Position numbers and translations under genes: made by a program
The notes under the pieces: model-generated
Told to the model about the DNA's origin: nothing
Seen by the model: the letters and a program-made list of their open reading frames with translations, nothing else
Database searches by the model: none
Shown: positions 8,433 to 16,180 of the stretch, piece after piece
Layout of the letters: each line of letters begins with the position of its first letter
How positions within the stretch are numbered: position 1 is the stretch's first letter
Assembly (NCBI GenBank): GCA_963798705.1
Contig: CAWCTW010000005.1
Location: 434,001-498,000 of the forward strand
Direction of reading: 5' to 3'
DNA: 64,000 nucleotides
From: AC-56 sp963798705
Lineage (GTDB): Bacteria > Actinomycetota > Thermoleophilia > Solirubrobacterales > 70-9

Positions 8433-9527
8433 CTACTGAGCGCAGACCCAGGCGCTCGGGCCCGAGTCCGCCCAGATCTGGGATGCGACCTGGCTCTGAT
8501 GAGAGGGCGAGGCGTCCTGCGGGGCGCCGCTACCGCCGTACAGGCGCCAGGTGGAGGGCAGGATCTGGTACGCGCCGCCGGCACCCGACGAGGAGTTGAC
8601 CGCGTTGAAGTTGCCGCCGGACTCGCACATCACGATCGCCTGGGGGATCGCCCAGTCGCCGACCCAGCTCGCCACCGTCTGCTGGGCCGAGGCAGCCGAT
8701 GCCTGCTGCTGGGCCTGGGCCGCCTCCTCGGCGGCCGCGGCCTGCGCAGCCTGGATCTGCTGGACCTGGCCCTCCCAGGACGACACGTTGGACTGGAGGC
8801 TCTCGATCGCGGCGGCCTCCTGCTGGCGGGCCGCGTCGAGCTCCGCCGCCTGCTCCTCGGCGTTCGCCCGCACCGAGGCGATCTGCTCGCGGGCGTCCGC
8901 CACGCGGGCGTTGTAGGCGTCCTGCTCGGCCTTCGCCTGCCGGGCGGCGGCGAGGGCGTCCTTGACGTCGTTGCGAAGTGATCTCACCCGGGCGGCGAGA
9001 TCGGCGTCCGCCTTCTCGATCCGGCCCACGAGCTCGGCGCGGTTGGCGAGGTCGTCGAAGCCGCGCGAGCTCAGCAGAAGCTGGGTGGCGTCCGGCGCAT
9101 CGCCCTTGTAGATGGCCACGAGCCTGGCCTCGAGCGCCGCGAGGGCTCGTCGCAGGTGCGCGCGGGCGCGCTGCAGGTGGGCGTGAGTCCTGTCGACCTC
9201 GACGGCGAGCGCGGCGGAGCGCTGCTGGCCCTGTGCCAGGACCCTGCTCAGCTCGGCCTCGCGCTGGGCCGCGGCTGCCGCCTGCTGCTGCGCGGCGGCG
9301 ACCTGGTCGGCCTTGGCCTGGACGTCCGCGCTGAGGCTCTGGGCCTGCGACTGCGCGGAGGCGATCTTCGCGTTCAGGTCGCTGATGCTGTCGCCGTGCG
9401 CCGCGCCCGCTCCAACGGCGAGCACCGCGCCGGCCGCGAGCGCTACCGCCGCCGCTCGAAGGCGGCCACGCCATGCGCTGCCCACGGTTGGGGCGCTGGG
9501 AAGCGGGTTGTCGGTATCGAGCTTCAT
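8433..9527 (-). CDS. Secreted coiled-coil peptidoglycan hydrolase with Rpf-like transglycosylase domain
   Basis: A 364-residue exported protein. Residues 1-45 form a signal peptide (basic start, Ala-rich hydrophobic core, Ala-x-Ala-like end at GAAHG). About 46-285 is a long Ala/Gln/Glu-rich coiled coil of the PcsB/RipA N-terminal type. About 285-364 is a resuscitation-promoting-factor/transglycosylase-like domain with IVMCESGGNFNAVN (candidate catalytic Glu in ESGGN) and GGAYQILPSTW. It probably cleaves septal or lateral-wall glycan during growth or resuscitation. Its ATG directly follows a c-di-AMP riboswitch whose last helix abuts the GGAAGG ribosome-binding site, so expression should respond to c-di-AMP. 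In other actinobacteria Rpf-type genes commonly carry this leader. Confidence 0.88.
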   Translation of the reverse strand: MKLDTDNPLPSAPTVGSAWRGRLRAAAVALAAGAVLAVGAGAAHGDSISDLNAKIASAQSQAQSLSADVQAKADQVAAAQQQAAAAAQREAELSRVLAQGQQRSAALAVEVDRTHAHLQRARAHLRRALAALEARLVAIYKGDAPDATQLLLSSRGFDDLANRAELVGRIEKADADLAARVRSLRNDVKDALAAARQAKAEQDAYNARVADAREQIASVRANAEEQAAELDAARQQEAAAIESLQSNVSSWEGQVQQIQAAQAAAAEEAAQAQQQASAASAQQTVASWVGDWAIPQAIVMCESGGNFNAVNSSSGAGGAYQILPSTWRLYGGSGAPQDASPSHQSQVASQIWADSGPSAWVCAQ

Positions 9528-9529
9528 CC

Positions 9530-9695
9530 TTCCGACGCCTACGGGGTTAGCTGGCGGGCTCGCGCCGAAGGACTGGCGCTACGCGGCGGTCGCCGCGACT
9601 CGCCCCCGGGGCTTGGTGCCTGAGCGGCTGCTCCGCCCCAGTGGTTCCCCCGCTCCCCCGGGAATGTCCCGGCGGACTCGGCGGTGTCGGCGGGG
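9530..9695 (-). promoter_or_regulatory. c-di-AMP riboswitch (ydaO/yuaA class)
   Basis: Read on the minus strand, the leader of the Rpf-like gene has the consensus blocks of the ydaO-yuaA RNA. There is a 5' segment CCGACACCGCCGAGTCCGCC, then GGGGGAGCGGGGGAACC, and a 3' block CAGCTAACCCCGTAGGCGTC. The closing helix P1 pairs CCGAC (9686-9690) with GTCGG (9532-9536). The sequence after P1 is GGAAGG immediately before the ATG at 9527, so folding of P1 would crowd the ribosome-binding site. This suggests translational control, possibly with early termination. Known riboswitches of this class bind c-di-AMP and often control wall hydrolases in actinobacteria. Confidence 0.88.
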
Positions 9696-9961
9696 GACGA
9701 TAGCGAATTGTTAGGAATGTGTGAGCCGCAACCCGCCGCCGGGCGCCGAGCTCCTGCCCGGTGCAACCGTTCTTGCAGGCCGCATAACCCCTGGCGAGTG
9801 CGGTGTCTCATGACGTTGTGCCTGAAATGGCGAGGCGCAGACTTCTACGGGCAAACGACGCAGGGAGCCCGAATAGCAGCGCTCTTCGGGCGACCGAGGG
9901 CGCCGCCCGGAGGCGACCTGCGACCGCCATCTCGGGTGCAACGTTGCGAGTGGCCCCACTA

Positions 9962-10114
9962 CTAGCCCTCGGGCGGCTGCCTGTTGGCCAGCAGGTAGCC
10001 TGCCCCGATCGCCAGCGCGGTCGCCACGCCCGCGGCGATGCGGATCTGGCGGCGGTAGCGGACCAGCCAGTACCGCACCATGAACCGGCCGATCAGGCGG
10101 TAGGCAGCGGTCAT
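9962..10114 (-). CDS. Small membrane protein translationally coupled to argG
   Basis: A 50-residue protein beginning MTAAYRLIGRFMVRYW. It has a basic stretch VRYRRQIR, then one hydrophobic segment IAAGVATALAIGAGYLLA (about 27-44) and a short polar tail. Its ATG overlaps the argG TGA (ATGA), so it is very likely translated from the same message. I recognise no family; similar one-helix basic proteins are frequent in actinobacteria. Between this gene and the riboswitch (9696-9961) I see no further coding sequence; the riboswitch promoter should lie there. Confidence 0.6.
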   Translation of the reverse strand: MTAAYRLIGRFMVRYWLVRYRRQIRIAAGVATALAIGAGYLLANRQPPEG

Positions 10115-11391
10115 GTCTCTCCCTCCTCCCCGCCTTCCAGCTGCGATCTCACGCGCCGTGCCATCCGCGTCGGGAGCGTGAACAGCTCGATGAAGCCGGG
10201 GCTCGCGGCCTGGCTGAACTGGGCCCCGGACGCCCCGAAGGAGGCGAGCGAGAGATCGTAGAGCGCGTAGCGCGAGCTCCGGGCGACCGGCGTCACCGAC
10301 CCCTTGTACAGCTTCAGCGTCACCTCGCCCGTGACGGCCTCGTTGGCGGACTCCATGTAGGCATCCAGGTCCGAGCGCAGCGGCTCGTGCCACAGCCCGG
10401 CGTAGCAGAGGTATGCCCACTTGTCCTCGAGCGCGCGCTTGAAGTTGTTCTGATGGATCGTCGACACGAGCGCCTCCAGGTCGCGGTGGGCGGCGAGGAC
10501 GATCGCCGCGGCGGGGACCTCGTACACGTCGCGGATCTTGAGGCCCACGATGCGGTCCTCGACGTGGTCCACGATCCCGATCCCGTGGCGCCGGCCCACC
10601 TCGTTCGCCCGCTCCAGCAGCTCGACCAGGGCCAGCCGCTCGCCGTCGAGTGCCACCGGTGAGCCCTCCTCGAAGCTCACCCGCAGGAGCTCGGGCTCGT
10701 CCGGGGCCTGCTCGGGGCGTGTCACGAGCTGGAAGACGTCGTCTTTGGGCGGCTCGCCGAGGTCCTCGATCGCTCCCCCTTCCGACGAGCGCCCCCACAG
10801 GTTGTCGTCGATCGAGTACGGAGGCGCCTCCGTGCCGCCCTTTATCGGGATCCGGTGCTCGCGCGCGTAGGCGATCTCCTCGTCTCTGCTCATGCTCCAT
10901 TCGCGGACCGGCGCGATCACCTTGAGCTCAGGGTCGAGCGCCGCGATGGTCGCCTCGATGCGAACCTGATCGTTCCCCTTGCCCGTGCAGCCGTGGGCGA
11001 TCGTGTCGCACCCGGTCCGGCGCGCGTGCTCGACCGCGAGCTTCGCGATCAGCGGCCGGGCGAGCGCCGTGAACAGCGGATACCCCCCGCCGTAGACCGC
11101 GTTGGCCTTGATGGCGGGCAGGACGTAGTCGCGGGCGAACTCCTCCCTGGCATCGACGACTACCGCGTCCACCGCCCCGAGGTCGCGGGCCTTGGCCACG
11201 ACCGCGTCGAAGTCCTCGCCAGGCTGGCCCAGGTTGACGGTCAGCGCAACGATCTCCGCCTCGTAGTGCTCCTGGATCCACCGGAGCATGACCGAGGTGT
11301 CGAGGCCGCCCGAGTAGAGGAGCAGCACGCGGCCCACCCGCGCGGGGTCGGCGAGGTAGGACGCGATCGGCTGGGCGCCTTCATCCGTCAT
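10111..11391 (-). CDS. argG: Argininosuccinate synthase
   Basis: ATP-dependent ligation of citrulline and aspartate, the penultimate step of arginine synthesis. It has 426 residues. The N-terminal PP-loop ATP motif is LLLYSGGLDTSVM near 24-36, followed by ALTVNLGQPGEDF. TIAHGCTGKGNDQVR and EWSMSRDEEIAYA (citrulline and aspartate site regions) and DNLWGRSSEGG are intact. I chose the ATG at 11391; the frame continues upstream without similarity. It is separate from the argCJBD cluster 1.6 kb away on the same strand. It is coupled to a small membrane protein downstream and diverges from the sortase gene over 57 bases. Confidence 0.96.
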   Translation of the reverse strand: MTDEGAQPIASYLADPARVGRVLLLYSGGLDTSVMLRWIQEHYEAEIVALTVNLGQPGEDFDAVVAKARDLGAVDAVVVDAREEFARDYVLPAIKANAVYGGGYPLFTALARPLIAKLAVEHARRTGCDTIAHGCTGKGNDQVRIEATIAALDPELKVIAPVREWSMSRDEEIAYAREHRIPIKGGTEAPPYSIDDNLWGRSSEGGAIEDLGEPPKDDVFQLVTRPEQAPDEPELLRVSFEEGSPVALDGERLALVELLERANEVGRRHGIGIVDHVEDRIVGLKIRDVYEVPAAAIVLAAHRDLEALVSTIHQNNFKRALEDKWAYLCYAGLWHEPLRSDLDAYMESANEAVTGEVTLKLYKGSVTPVARSSRYALYDLSLASFGASGAQFSQAASPGFIELFTLPTRMARRVRSQLEGGEEGET

Positions 11392-11448
11392 GAGGCCGGG
11401 AAGTCTCGCATGGCTGGCGCCGCCGCCGCCGGTGGACGATGATCTCGA

Positions 11449-12138
11449 GTGGTGGACCGCGACCGGGTTCTGCACATCCTCTCCATCGCGCTGATCACCG
11501 CGGGGCTGGTGATCCTGGCGGACGTGGCAGTGACCCTCGCCTGGCAGGAGCCCACGTCGAGCATCTACGCATCGGTCCGCCAGCACCGCGCCGGCGCCGA
11601 GCTCGATCGGCTGGCGGAGCAGTTTCCCGCGCCCGCGGACCGCCGGGTGGCCCGCCGGGAGCACGGCGCGCCACAGCGCGTCGGCACGCTGGCCGCGCTC
11701 TTCGCCCAGCAGGTGGGCGACGGGCAGGCGGTCGGCCGCCTGGTAATCCCGGCGATCGACCTCGACATCGTCGTGGTGCAGGGGACCACCACGGCCGACC
11801 TGGCGCAGGGGCCCGGCCACTACTCGTCGACGCCGTTTCCGGGCCAGCCGGGGACCACCGCGATCGCAGGCCACCGCACCACCTATCTGGCGCCGTTCAG
11901 GCATCTCGACTCGCTTCACCGCGGCGACTCGGTCGAGGTCGAGATGCCCTACGCGAACCTCGAGTACCGGATCCAGCGGACCAGGGTGGTCGAGCCGACG
12001 GCCGTCGGCATCCTCCACCGGACCGGCTACCAGCGGCTCGTCCTCACGGCCTGCCATCCGCTCTACAGCGCCTCGCAGCGGATCGTGGCGTTCGCGAGGC
12101 TGGTGCGAATCCGCTCCGTCGCGCTCGGCCGGGAATAG
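11449..12138 (+). CDS. Class E sortase
   Basis: Membrane-anchored transpeptidase of 229 residues. One N-terminal transmembrane segment (about 9-31) is followed by an extracytoplasmic linker and the sortase barrel from about residue 95. The catalytic His lies in AGHRTTY (about 142), the nucleophile Cys in VLTACHPLYSASQR (about 202), and the Arg at the end of that motif. The TACHP form and GTTAIAGHR fit class E, which typically recognises LAXTG-type signals. The GTG at 11449 gives the TM segment its usual position. No sortase substrate is visible nearby: the two facing membrane proteins lack LPXTG/LAXTG plus a C-terminal hydrophobic tail. Confidence 0.88.
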   Translation: MVDRDRVLHILSIALITAGLVILADVAVTLAWQEPTSSIYASVRQHRAGAELDRLAEQFPAPADRRVARREHGAPQRVGTLAALFAQQVGDGQAVGRLVIPAIDLDIVVVQGTTTADLAQGPGHYSSTPFPGQPGTTAIAGHRTTYLAPFRHLDSLHRGDSVEVEMPYANLEYRIQRTRVVEPTAVGILHRTGYQRLVLTACHPLYSASQRIVAFARLVRIRSVALGRE

Positions 12139-12153
12139 GCTCGCCGCGGGTCG

Positions 12154-12525
12154 CTAGGGCGACGTGCCGCCGCCGCCGCTCCCCTTCGTCGACGTCGTGG
12201 TGGTCGTCGTCGTGGTCGTCGTGGTCGTGGGCGTCGTCGTCGTGGTCGTGGGCGGCGCGGTCGTCGTGGTGGTGGTGCTCGTGGGCACGGTCGAAGACGT
12301 TGTCGTGGTTGGCACCGTGGTCGAGCTGGACGAGGTGGAGGTGGCGTTCCCGTCGCCGCTGTCGGACGCGATCACCACGATCGCGACGATCAGCCCGATC
12401 ACGACCGCCACGAGCAGCGCGAGCGCCCACTTGACGCCCCTGCTCATGCCGCCGCCGCCGGGCGGCTCCCCCGGTGGGGGTGGCGGCTCCGGCTGGCCCA
12501 TGTGGCGGGTCGGATCCTCGTGCAT
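12154..12525 (-). CDS. Single-pass membrane protein with Thr-rich extracytoplasmic tail
   Basis: A 123-residue protein with a short Pro-rich cytoplasmic part (PEPPPPPGEPPGGGG), one strong transmembrane segment (WALALLVAVVIGLIVAIVVI, about 33-52) and a tail made almost only of Thr, Ser and Pro, ending in GSGGGGTSP. The tail resembles a mucin-like O-glycosylated stalk. No folded domain, sorting signal or catalytic motif is visible. It converges on the sortase gene, 15 bases apart, and follows a second protein of the same design, probably in one transcript with argD. The Thr tract is encoded by a near-microsatellite run of GTC/GTG triplets on the plus strand (about 12183-12310), which may vary in length. 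Confidence 0.6.
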   Translation of the reverse strand: MHEDPTRHMGQPEPPPPPGEPPGGGGMSRGVKWALALLVAVVIGLIVAIVVIASDSGDGNATSTSSSSTTVPTTTTSSTVPTSTTTTTTAPPTTTTTTPTTTTTTTTTTTTSTKGSGGGGTSP

Positions 12526-12566
12526 CGCGCGCGAGTGTACGCGCCGGCCAGGTCGGCGCGGCGGTG

Positions 12567-12986
12567 CTAGCCCTGGCCTCCCCCGCCCGGCTTCGAGGGC
12601 GGACCCGGCTGGGTCTCGGTCTGGGTCTCGGTCTGGGTCTCGGTCACGGTCTCAGCCGGCTTCGGCGACGTGACGGTCGTCGTCTCGACGACGGTCGAGA
12701 AGACGGTCTCGGTGGTCGAGGAGGTCGACACGCTCTTCGTCGTCGTGGTGCGGGTGACGGTTTCCTTCTTCGGCCCGGCGGCCACGATCACCGCGACCGC
12801 GACGCCGAGCCCCAGCGCCAGCGCCGACACCGCGATCAGGGCGATCTTCGTGCGATCGGGGCGACCGTCGCCGCCATCCTCCTCGTCAAGTGGCGGCGGG
12901 TTGAACGGGGCGCCCGGCCCGCCGCCGCCCTCCGAGAGGACGCGGCGCGGGTCAGGTGGAGGCGGTGGCCCTTCAGGGGAGGACAT
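12567..12986 (-). CDS. Single-pass membrane protein with Thr-rich tail (paralogous architecture)
   Basis: A 139-residue protein with the same architecture as its downstream neighbour: a Pro-rich N-terminus (PEGPPPPPDPRR), one transmembrane helix (about 47-69) and a Thr/Val/Ser/Glu-rich tail. The tail contains a threefold TETQ repeat from three exact 12-bp units at 12609-12644. Its start overlaps the argD stop by 14 bases, so it is co-transcribed with the arginine genes. No sorting motif is present. The two proteins look like an old duplication that diverged in the low-complexity tail. Function unknown; a stalk or surface role near the sortase is only a guess. Confidence 0.6.
   Translation of the reverse strand: MSSPEGPPPPPDPRRVLSEGGGGPGAPFNPPPLDEEDGGDGRPDRTKIALIAVSALALGLGVAVAVIVAAGPKKETVTRTTTTKSVSTSSTTETVFSTVVETTTVTSPKPAETVTETQTETQTETQPGPPSKPGGGGQG
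12609..12644. repeat. Three exact tandem 12-bp units
   Basis: The unit CTGGGTCTCGGT occurs three times without change, encoding TETQ repeats in the Thr-rich tail of the 12567-12986 gene. It is a candidate for slippage-driven length variation; 12 bases keeps the frame. Confidence 0.85.
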
Positions 12987-14148
12987 CTCGCATCACGTTC
13001 ATCGCGGTCTCGACCTCGTCCTCGCCGATCACGAGCGGCGGCAGGAAGCGAAGCATGCCCGGGCCGGGAACGTTTATCACCAGTCCCGCGTCGAGAGCGG
13101 CACCGGCCACCCCGCCGGCGTCCAGCCCTTCGGCCAGCGACACCCCGACCATCAGCCCCCGCCCGCGCACGCTCGCGACGCCGTCGAGCTCGTCGAGCCG
13201 CGCTGCGAACCGGGCGCCGAGCTCACGGGTTCGCCGCATGAGCGCCGCGTCATCGATGACGCCGAGCGCGGCCAGCGCCGCCGCGGCCGCGATCGGCGCG
13301 CCGGCAAAGGTCGACCCGTGGTCGCCGGGCTCGAATACGTCGCCGACCTCGGAATCGGTCACGCACGCGCCCACCGGGAGCCCGCCTCCAAGCGCCTTCG
13401 CGGCGGTCATCACGTCGGCGCGGACGGGGAGCTGCTGGAAGGCCCAGAGCGAGCCGGTCCGGCCCATCCCGGTCTGGATCTCGTCGAAGACGAGCAGGGC
13501 GCCGGCCTCGTCGCAGGCCGCCCGCGCCGCGAGCATCACCTCGTCGGCGACACAGAACACGCCGGCCTCTCCCTGGATGGGCTCGACCATCACCGCGGCG
13601 GTCCGCTCGCCCACGGCGGCCCTGAGGGCGTCGGGGTCGTCTCGAGGCACCGATACGAAGCCCGCCGGCAGGGCGCCGAAGAGGTCCTCGCGCGCCAGCC
13701 TCGGCGTGGCCGCCAGGGTGGCGAGCGAGCGGCCGTGAAACGCGCCGTCCAGGACGACGATCTCGGGGTCGGAGATGCCGGATCGGTGCGCGCGCTTGCG
13801 GGCGAGCTTGATCGCGCACTCGTTGGCCTCCAGGCCCGAGTTGCACAGGAAGACCTTGCCCCCCAGGCTCGACTCGGCGAGGTGCTCGGCCAACAGCATC
13901 GCCGGCTCGGTGTAGTAGAGGTTGGAGACGCCGGCGAGGCGCGCCGCCTGCTCGGTGATCGCCGACACGATCGCCGGATGGCAGTGGCCCGCGTTGTGCA
14001 CCGAGAGGCCGGCGAAGAAGTCCAGGTACTCCCGGCCCTCGGAGTCCCAGAGCCTCGCGCCCTCGCCCCGCACGAACTCGGCCGGGGACCTGGCGTAGGT
14101 GGGCATGACGTACCGGGCCTCCAGCGCCTGCAGCTGGGCGAGGGTCAT
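12973..14148 (-). CDS. argD: Acetylornithine aminotransferase
   Basis: PLP-dependent class III aminotransferase of 391 residues converting N-acetylglutamate semialdehyde to N-acetylornithine. Visible features are FFAGLSVHNAGHCHP, CNSGLEANECAIKLAR (phosphate binding), LLVFDEIQTGMGRTG (the Asp that pairs with the PLP ring nitrogen) and the Schiff-base Lys in TAAKALGGGLPVG. STFAGAPIAAAAA completes the family pattern. It overlaps argB by 4 bases, the fourth gene of argC-argJ-argB-argD, with the first Thr-rich protein overlapping its 3' end. Confidence 0.94.
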   Translation of the reverse strand: MTLAQLQALEARYVMPTYARSPAEFVRGEGARLWDSEGREYLDFFAGLSVHNAGHCHPAIVSAITEQAARLAGVSNLYYTEPAMLLAEHLAESSLGGKVFLCNSGLEANECAIKLARKRAHRSGISDPEIVVLDGAFHGRSLATLAATPRLAREDLFGALPAGFVSVPRDDPDALRAAVGERTAAVMVEPIQGEAGVFCVADEVMLAARAACDEAGALLVFDEIQTGMGRTGSLWAFQQLPVRADVMTAAKALGGGLPVGACVTDSEVGDVFEPGDHGSTFAGAPIAAAAALAALGVIDDAALMRRTRELGARFAARLDELDGVASVRGRGLMVGVSLAEGLDAGGVAGAALDAGLVINVPGPGMLRFLPPLVIGEDEVETAMNVMRDVLP

Positions 14149-15011
14149 GGGACGATCTTGGTGCCGATCCCGGCGTCCGTGAACAGCTCCAGAAGCAACG
14201 AGTGGGGCATGGACCCGTCGACGATGTGCGCGGAGGAGACGCCCCCGCGAATCGCCTCCACGCAGGCGCCCAGCTTCGGCCTCATGCCGCCCGACACCCC
14301 CGCCAGCGCCCGCTCCACCTCGTCGACCTCCGCCATGGAGACGAGCGAACCGGGGTCATCGGCATCGGCGAGCCATCCGGAGATGTCCGTGAGGAAGATC
14401 GCCTTGTGGGCGTGGAGCGCAGCCGCGACCTTGCCTGCCGCCGTGTCGGCGTTCACGTTGTAGGAGTTCCCCTCGCCGTCGGTGCCCGCCGAGGCGACCA
14501 CCGGTATGTAGTCCTCGGCGATGTGATGCAGGACGTCGACCTCGACCCTCTCCACCTCGCCCACGAATCCGACCCTCTCCGAGTCGGGATGCGGCCGCAC
14601 CTCGAACAGCGTCCCGTCCTCGCCCGACAGACCGACCGCCGGCTGTCCGTGGCGGTTCAGGCGGCTGACGATGTCGGAGTTCACCTTGCCGAGCAGGACC
14701 ATCTTCGCGACCTCGACCGTCGCCGGGTCGGAGACGCGCACGCCTTCCACGAAGCGAACCTCCATCCCGAGGCGCTCCATGTAGCTCGTGATGTCGGGGC
14801 CGCCCCCGTGGACGATCACGGGGTTCAGCCCCACGTACTTCAGCAGCACGACGTCGGTGGCAAACCCCTCGCGGAGCCCCTCGTCCCTCATCGCCGCCCC
14901 TCCGTACTTGATCACCACCGTGCGGCCGTGAAACTCGCGGATGTAGGGCAGCGCCTCGAGCAGCGTGCGGACGCTCGCGCTCGGATCGGTGGCGGGATGC
15001 TCGGCGCTCAT
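14145..15011 (-). CDS. argB: N-acetylglutamate kinase
   Basis: Amino-acid kinase family enzyme of 288 residues phosphorylating N-acetylglutamate, the usual feedback target of arginine. Motifs are VVIKYGGAAM near 32-41, NPVIVHGGGPDI (substrate and ATP site), GLSGEDG, and the late NVNADTAAGKVAAALHAHKAIFLTDI block. The start is an ATG overlapping the argJ stop (ATGA), and its own stop overlaps argD. The tight coupling suggests a single arginine operon message. Confidence 0.96.
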   Translation of the reverse strand: MSAEHPATDPSASVRTLLEALPYIREFHGRTVVIKYGGAAMRDEGLREGFATDVVLLKYVGLNPVIVHGGGPDITSYMERLGMEVRFVEGVRVSDPATVEVAKMVLLGKVNSDIVSRLNRHGQPAVGLSGEDGTLFEVRPHPDSERVGFVGEVERVEVDVLHHIAEDYIPVVASAGTDGEGNSYNVNADTAAGKVAAALHAHKAIFLTDISGWLADADDPGSLVSMAEVDEVERALAGVSGGMRPKLGACVEAIRGGVSSAHIVDGSMPHSLLLELFTDAGIGTKIVP

Positions 15012-16180
15012 GTGGTGTACTCCGAGTTGATGCGCACGTATTCCGCCGTGAGGTCAGAGAAGTAGACGTGCGCCTCGCCCTCACCGCGCTCCAGCCGCAG
15101 GGAGATCTGCGCCTCGGGCGCATCCGACTCGAGCTCCGCGGCCTCCACCACTTCCGGGCCTAGCTCCGGGAGCTCGTTCCCCGCGAGCGCCATTCCCGCC
15201 GCCTGCACGATCCGCCCCCAGTTCGGGTCGCGCCCGTGCAGCGCGGACTTGACCAGGGGCGAGTTGGCGATCGCCCGCGCGACGCGGTCGGCCTCGCCCG
15301 CGTCGGCCGCGCCGGCCACCTCGATCCGCCCGACGCGGGTCGCCCCCTCGCCGTCGGCGACGACATCAAGGGCGAGCTGGATCAGGACCGCCTCGAGAAG
15401 GCCGCGCGGCATCGGCTCTCCGGAGGCACCCGTGGCCTGCAGCAGGACGGTGTCGTTGGTGCTCATCTGGCCGTCGACGGTGATCCGCTCGAACGAGCTC
15501 GCCGCGGCCTTCACGACGGCGTCGCGGGCGTCGGGGACCACGGCGTCGGTCTGCACGAAACACAGCATCGTGGCCAGGCTGGGCTCGATCATCCCCGCGC
15601 CCTTCGCCTGAGCGGAGACCGTCACGCCCCCGGCGCGAACCGTGCAGAGCTTCGGCGCGGCGTCGGTGGTCATGATCGCCTCGGCGAAGCCCATGCCACC
15701 CGCCTCGTCGAGGCGCGCCGTTGCCGCTGCGATCCCCGCGCGGACCTGCGCGAGCGGCAGGGGAACGCCGATCGTTCCCGTCTCGGCAACCGCGACCGAG
15801 CGCCGATCGACATCCAGGTCGGCGGCCGCGGCGTCGCGCATCGCGATCGCGTCCCTGTATCCCTTCTCGCCGGTCGCGGCGTTCGCGTTGCCGGAGTTGA
15901 CCACGGCGGCGCGGATCGCGCCACGGTCGCACTCGTTTCGGCAAACCCGCACCGGGGCGGCGGCGGCCGCGTTGCGCGTGAGGAGCAGTCCGGAGTGGAC
16001 CGCCTCGGAGTCGCAGCTCAGCGCGCCGACGTCGGTCCCCCCACCGGCCTTCAGGCCGCAGGCGGCGGCTCCGGCGCGGAACCCGGGTGCCAGCTGGACG
16101 GGGTCGAGCTCCTCGACTCCGTCCGGCGCATCGACCCACCGCGAACGGAGGAAGGTGGCCTGTACAGGCGGCATGCTCAC
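15008..16180 (-). CDS. argJ: Glutamate N-acetyltransferase / amino-acid acetyltransferase (ArgJ)
   Basis: A 390-residue Ntn-type enzyme that recycles the acetyl group from N-acetylornithine to glutamate. The self-cleavage site is in MIEPSLATMLCF: Thr of ATM becomes the N-terminal nucleophile of the beta chain. Upstream lies TGTIGVPLPL and downstream NDTVLLQATGASG. The C-terminal EYVRINSEYTT matches the family end. It overlaps argC and argB by 4 bases each. No argA-like gene is next to it; whether the enzyme is bifunctional cannot be read from sequence. Confidence 0.94.
   Translation of the reverse strand: MSMPPVQATFLRSRWVDAPDGVEELDPVQLAPGFRAGAAACGLKAGGGTDVGALSCDSEAVHSGLLLTRNAAAAAPVRVCRNECDRGAIRAAVVNSGNANAATGEKGYRDAIAMRDAAAADLDVDRRSVAVAETGTIGVPLPLAQVRAGIAAATARLDEAGGMGFAEAIMTTDAAPKLCTVRAGGVTVSAQAKGAGMIEPSLATMLCFVQTDAVVPDARDAVVKAAASSFERITVDGQMSTNDTVLLQATGASGEPMPRGLLEAVLIQLALDVVADGEGATRVGRIEVAGAADAGEADRVARAIANSPLVKSALHGRDPNWGRIVQAAGMALAGNELPELGPEVVEAAELESDAPEAQISLRLERGEGEAHVYFSDLTAEYVRINSEYTT

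Noticed and set aside
12183..12310. GTC/GTG triplet run as a repeat array
   Set aside because: It is low-complexity coding for a Thr tail, not a regular array.
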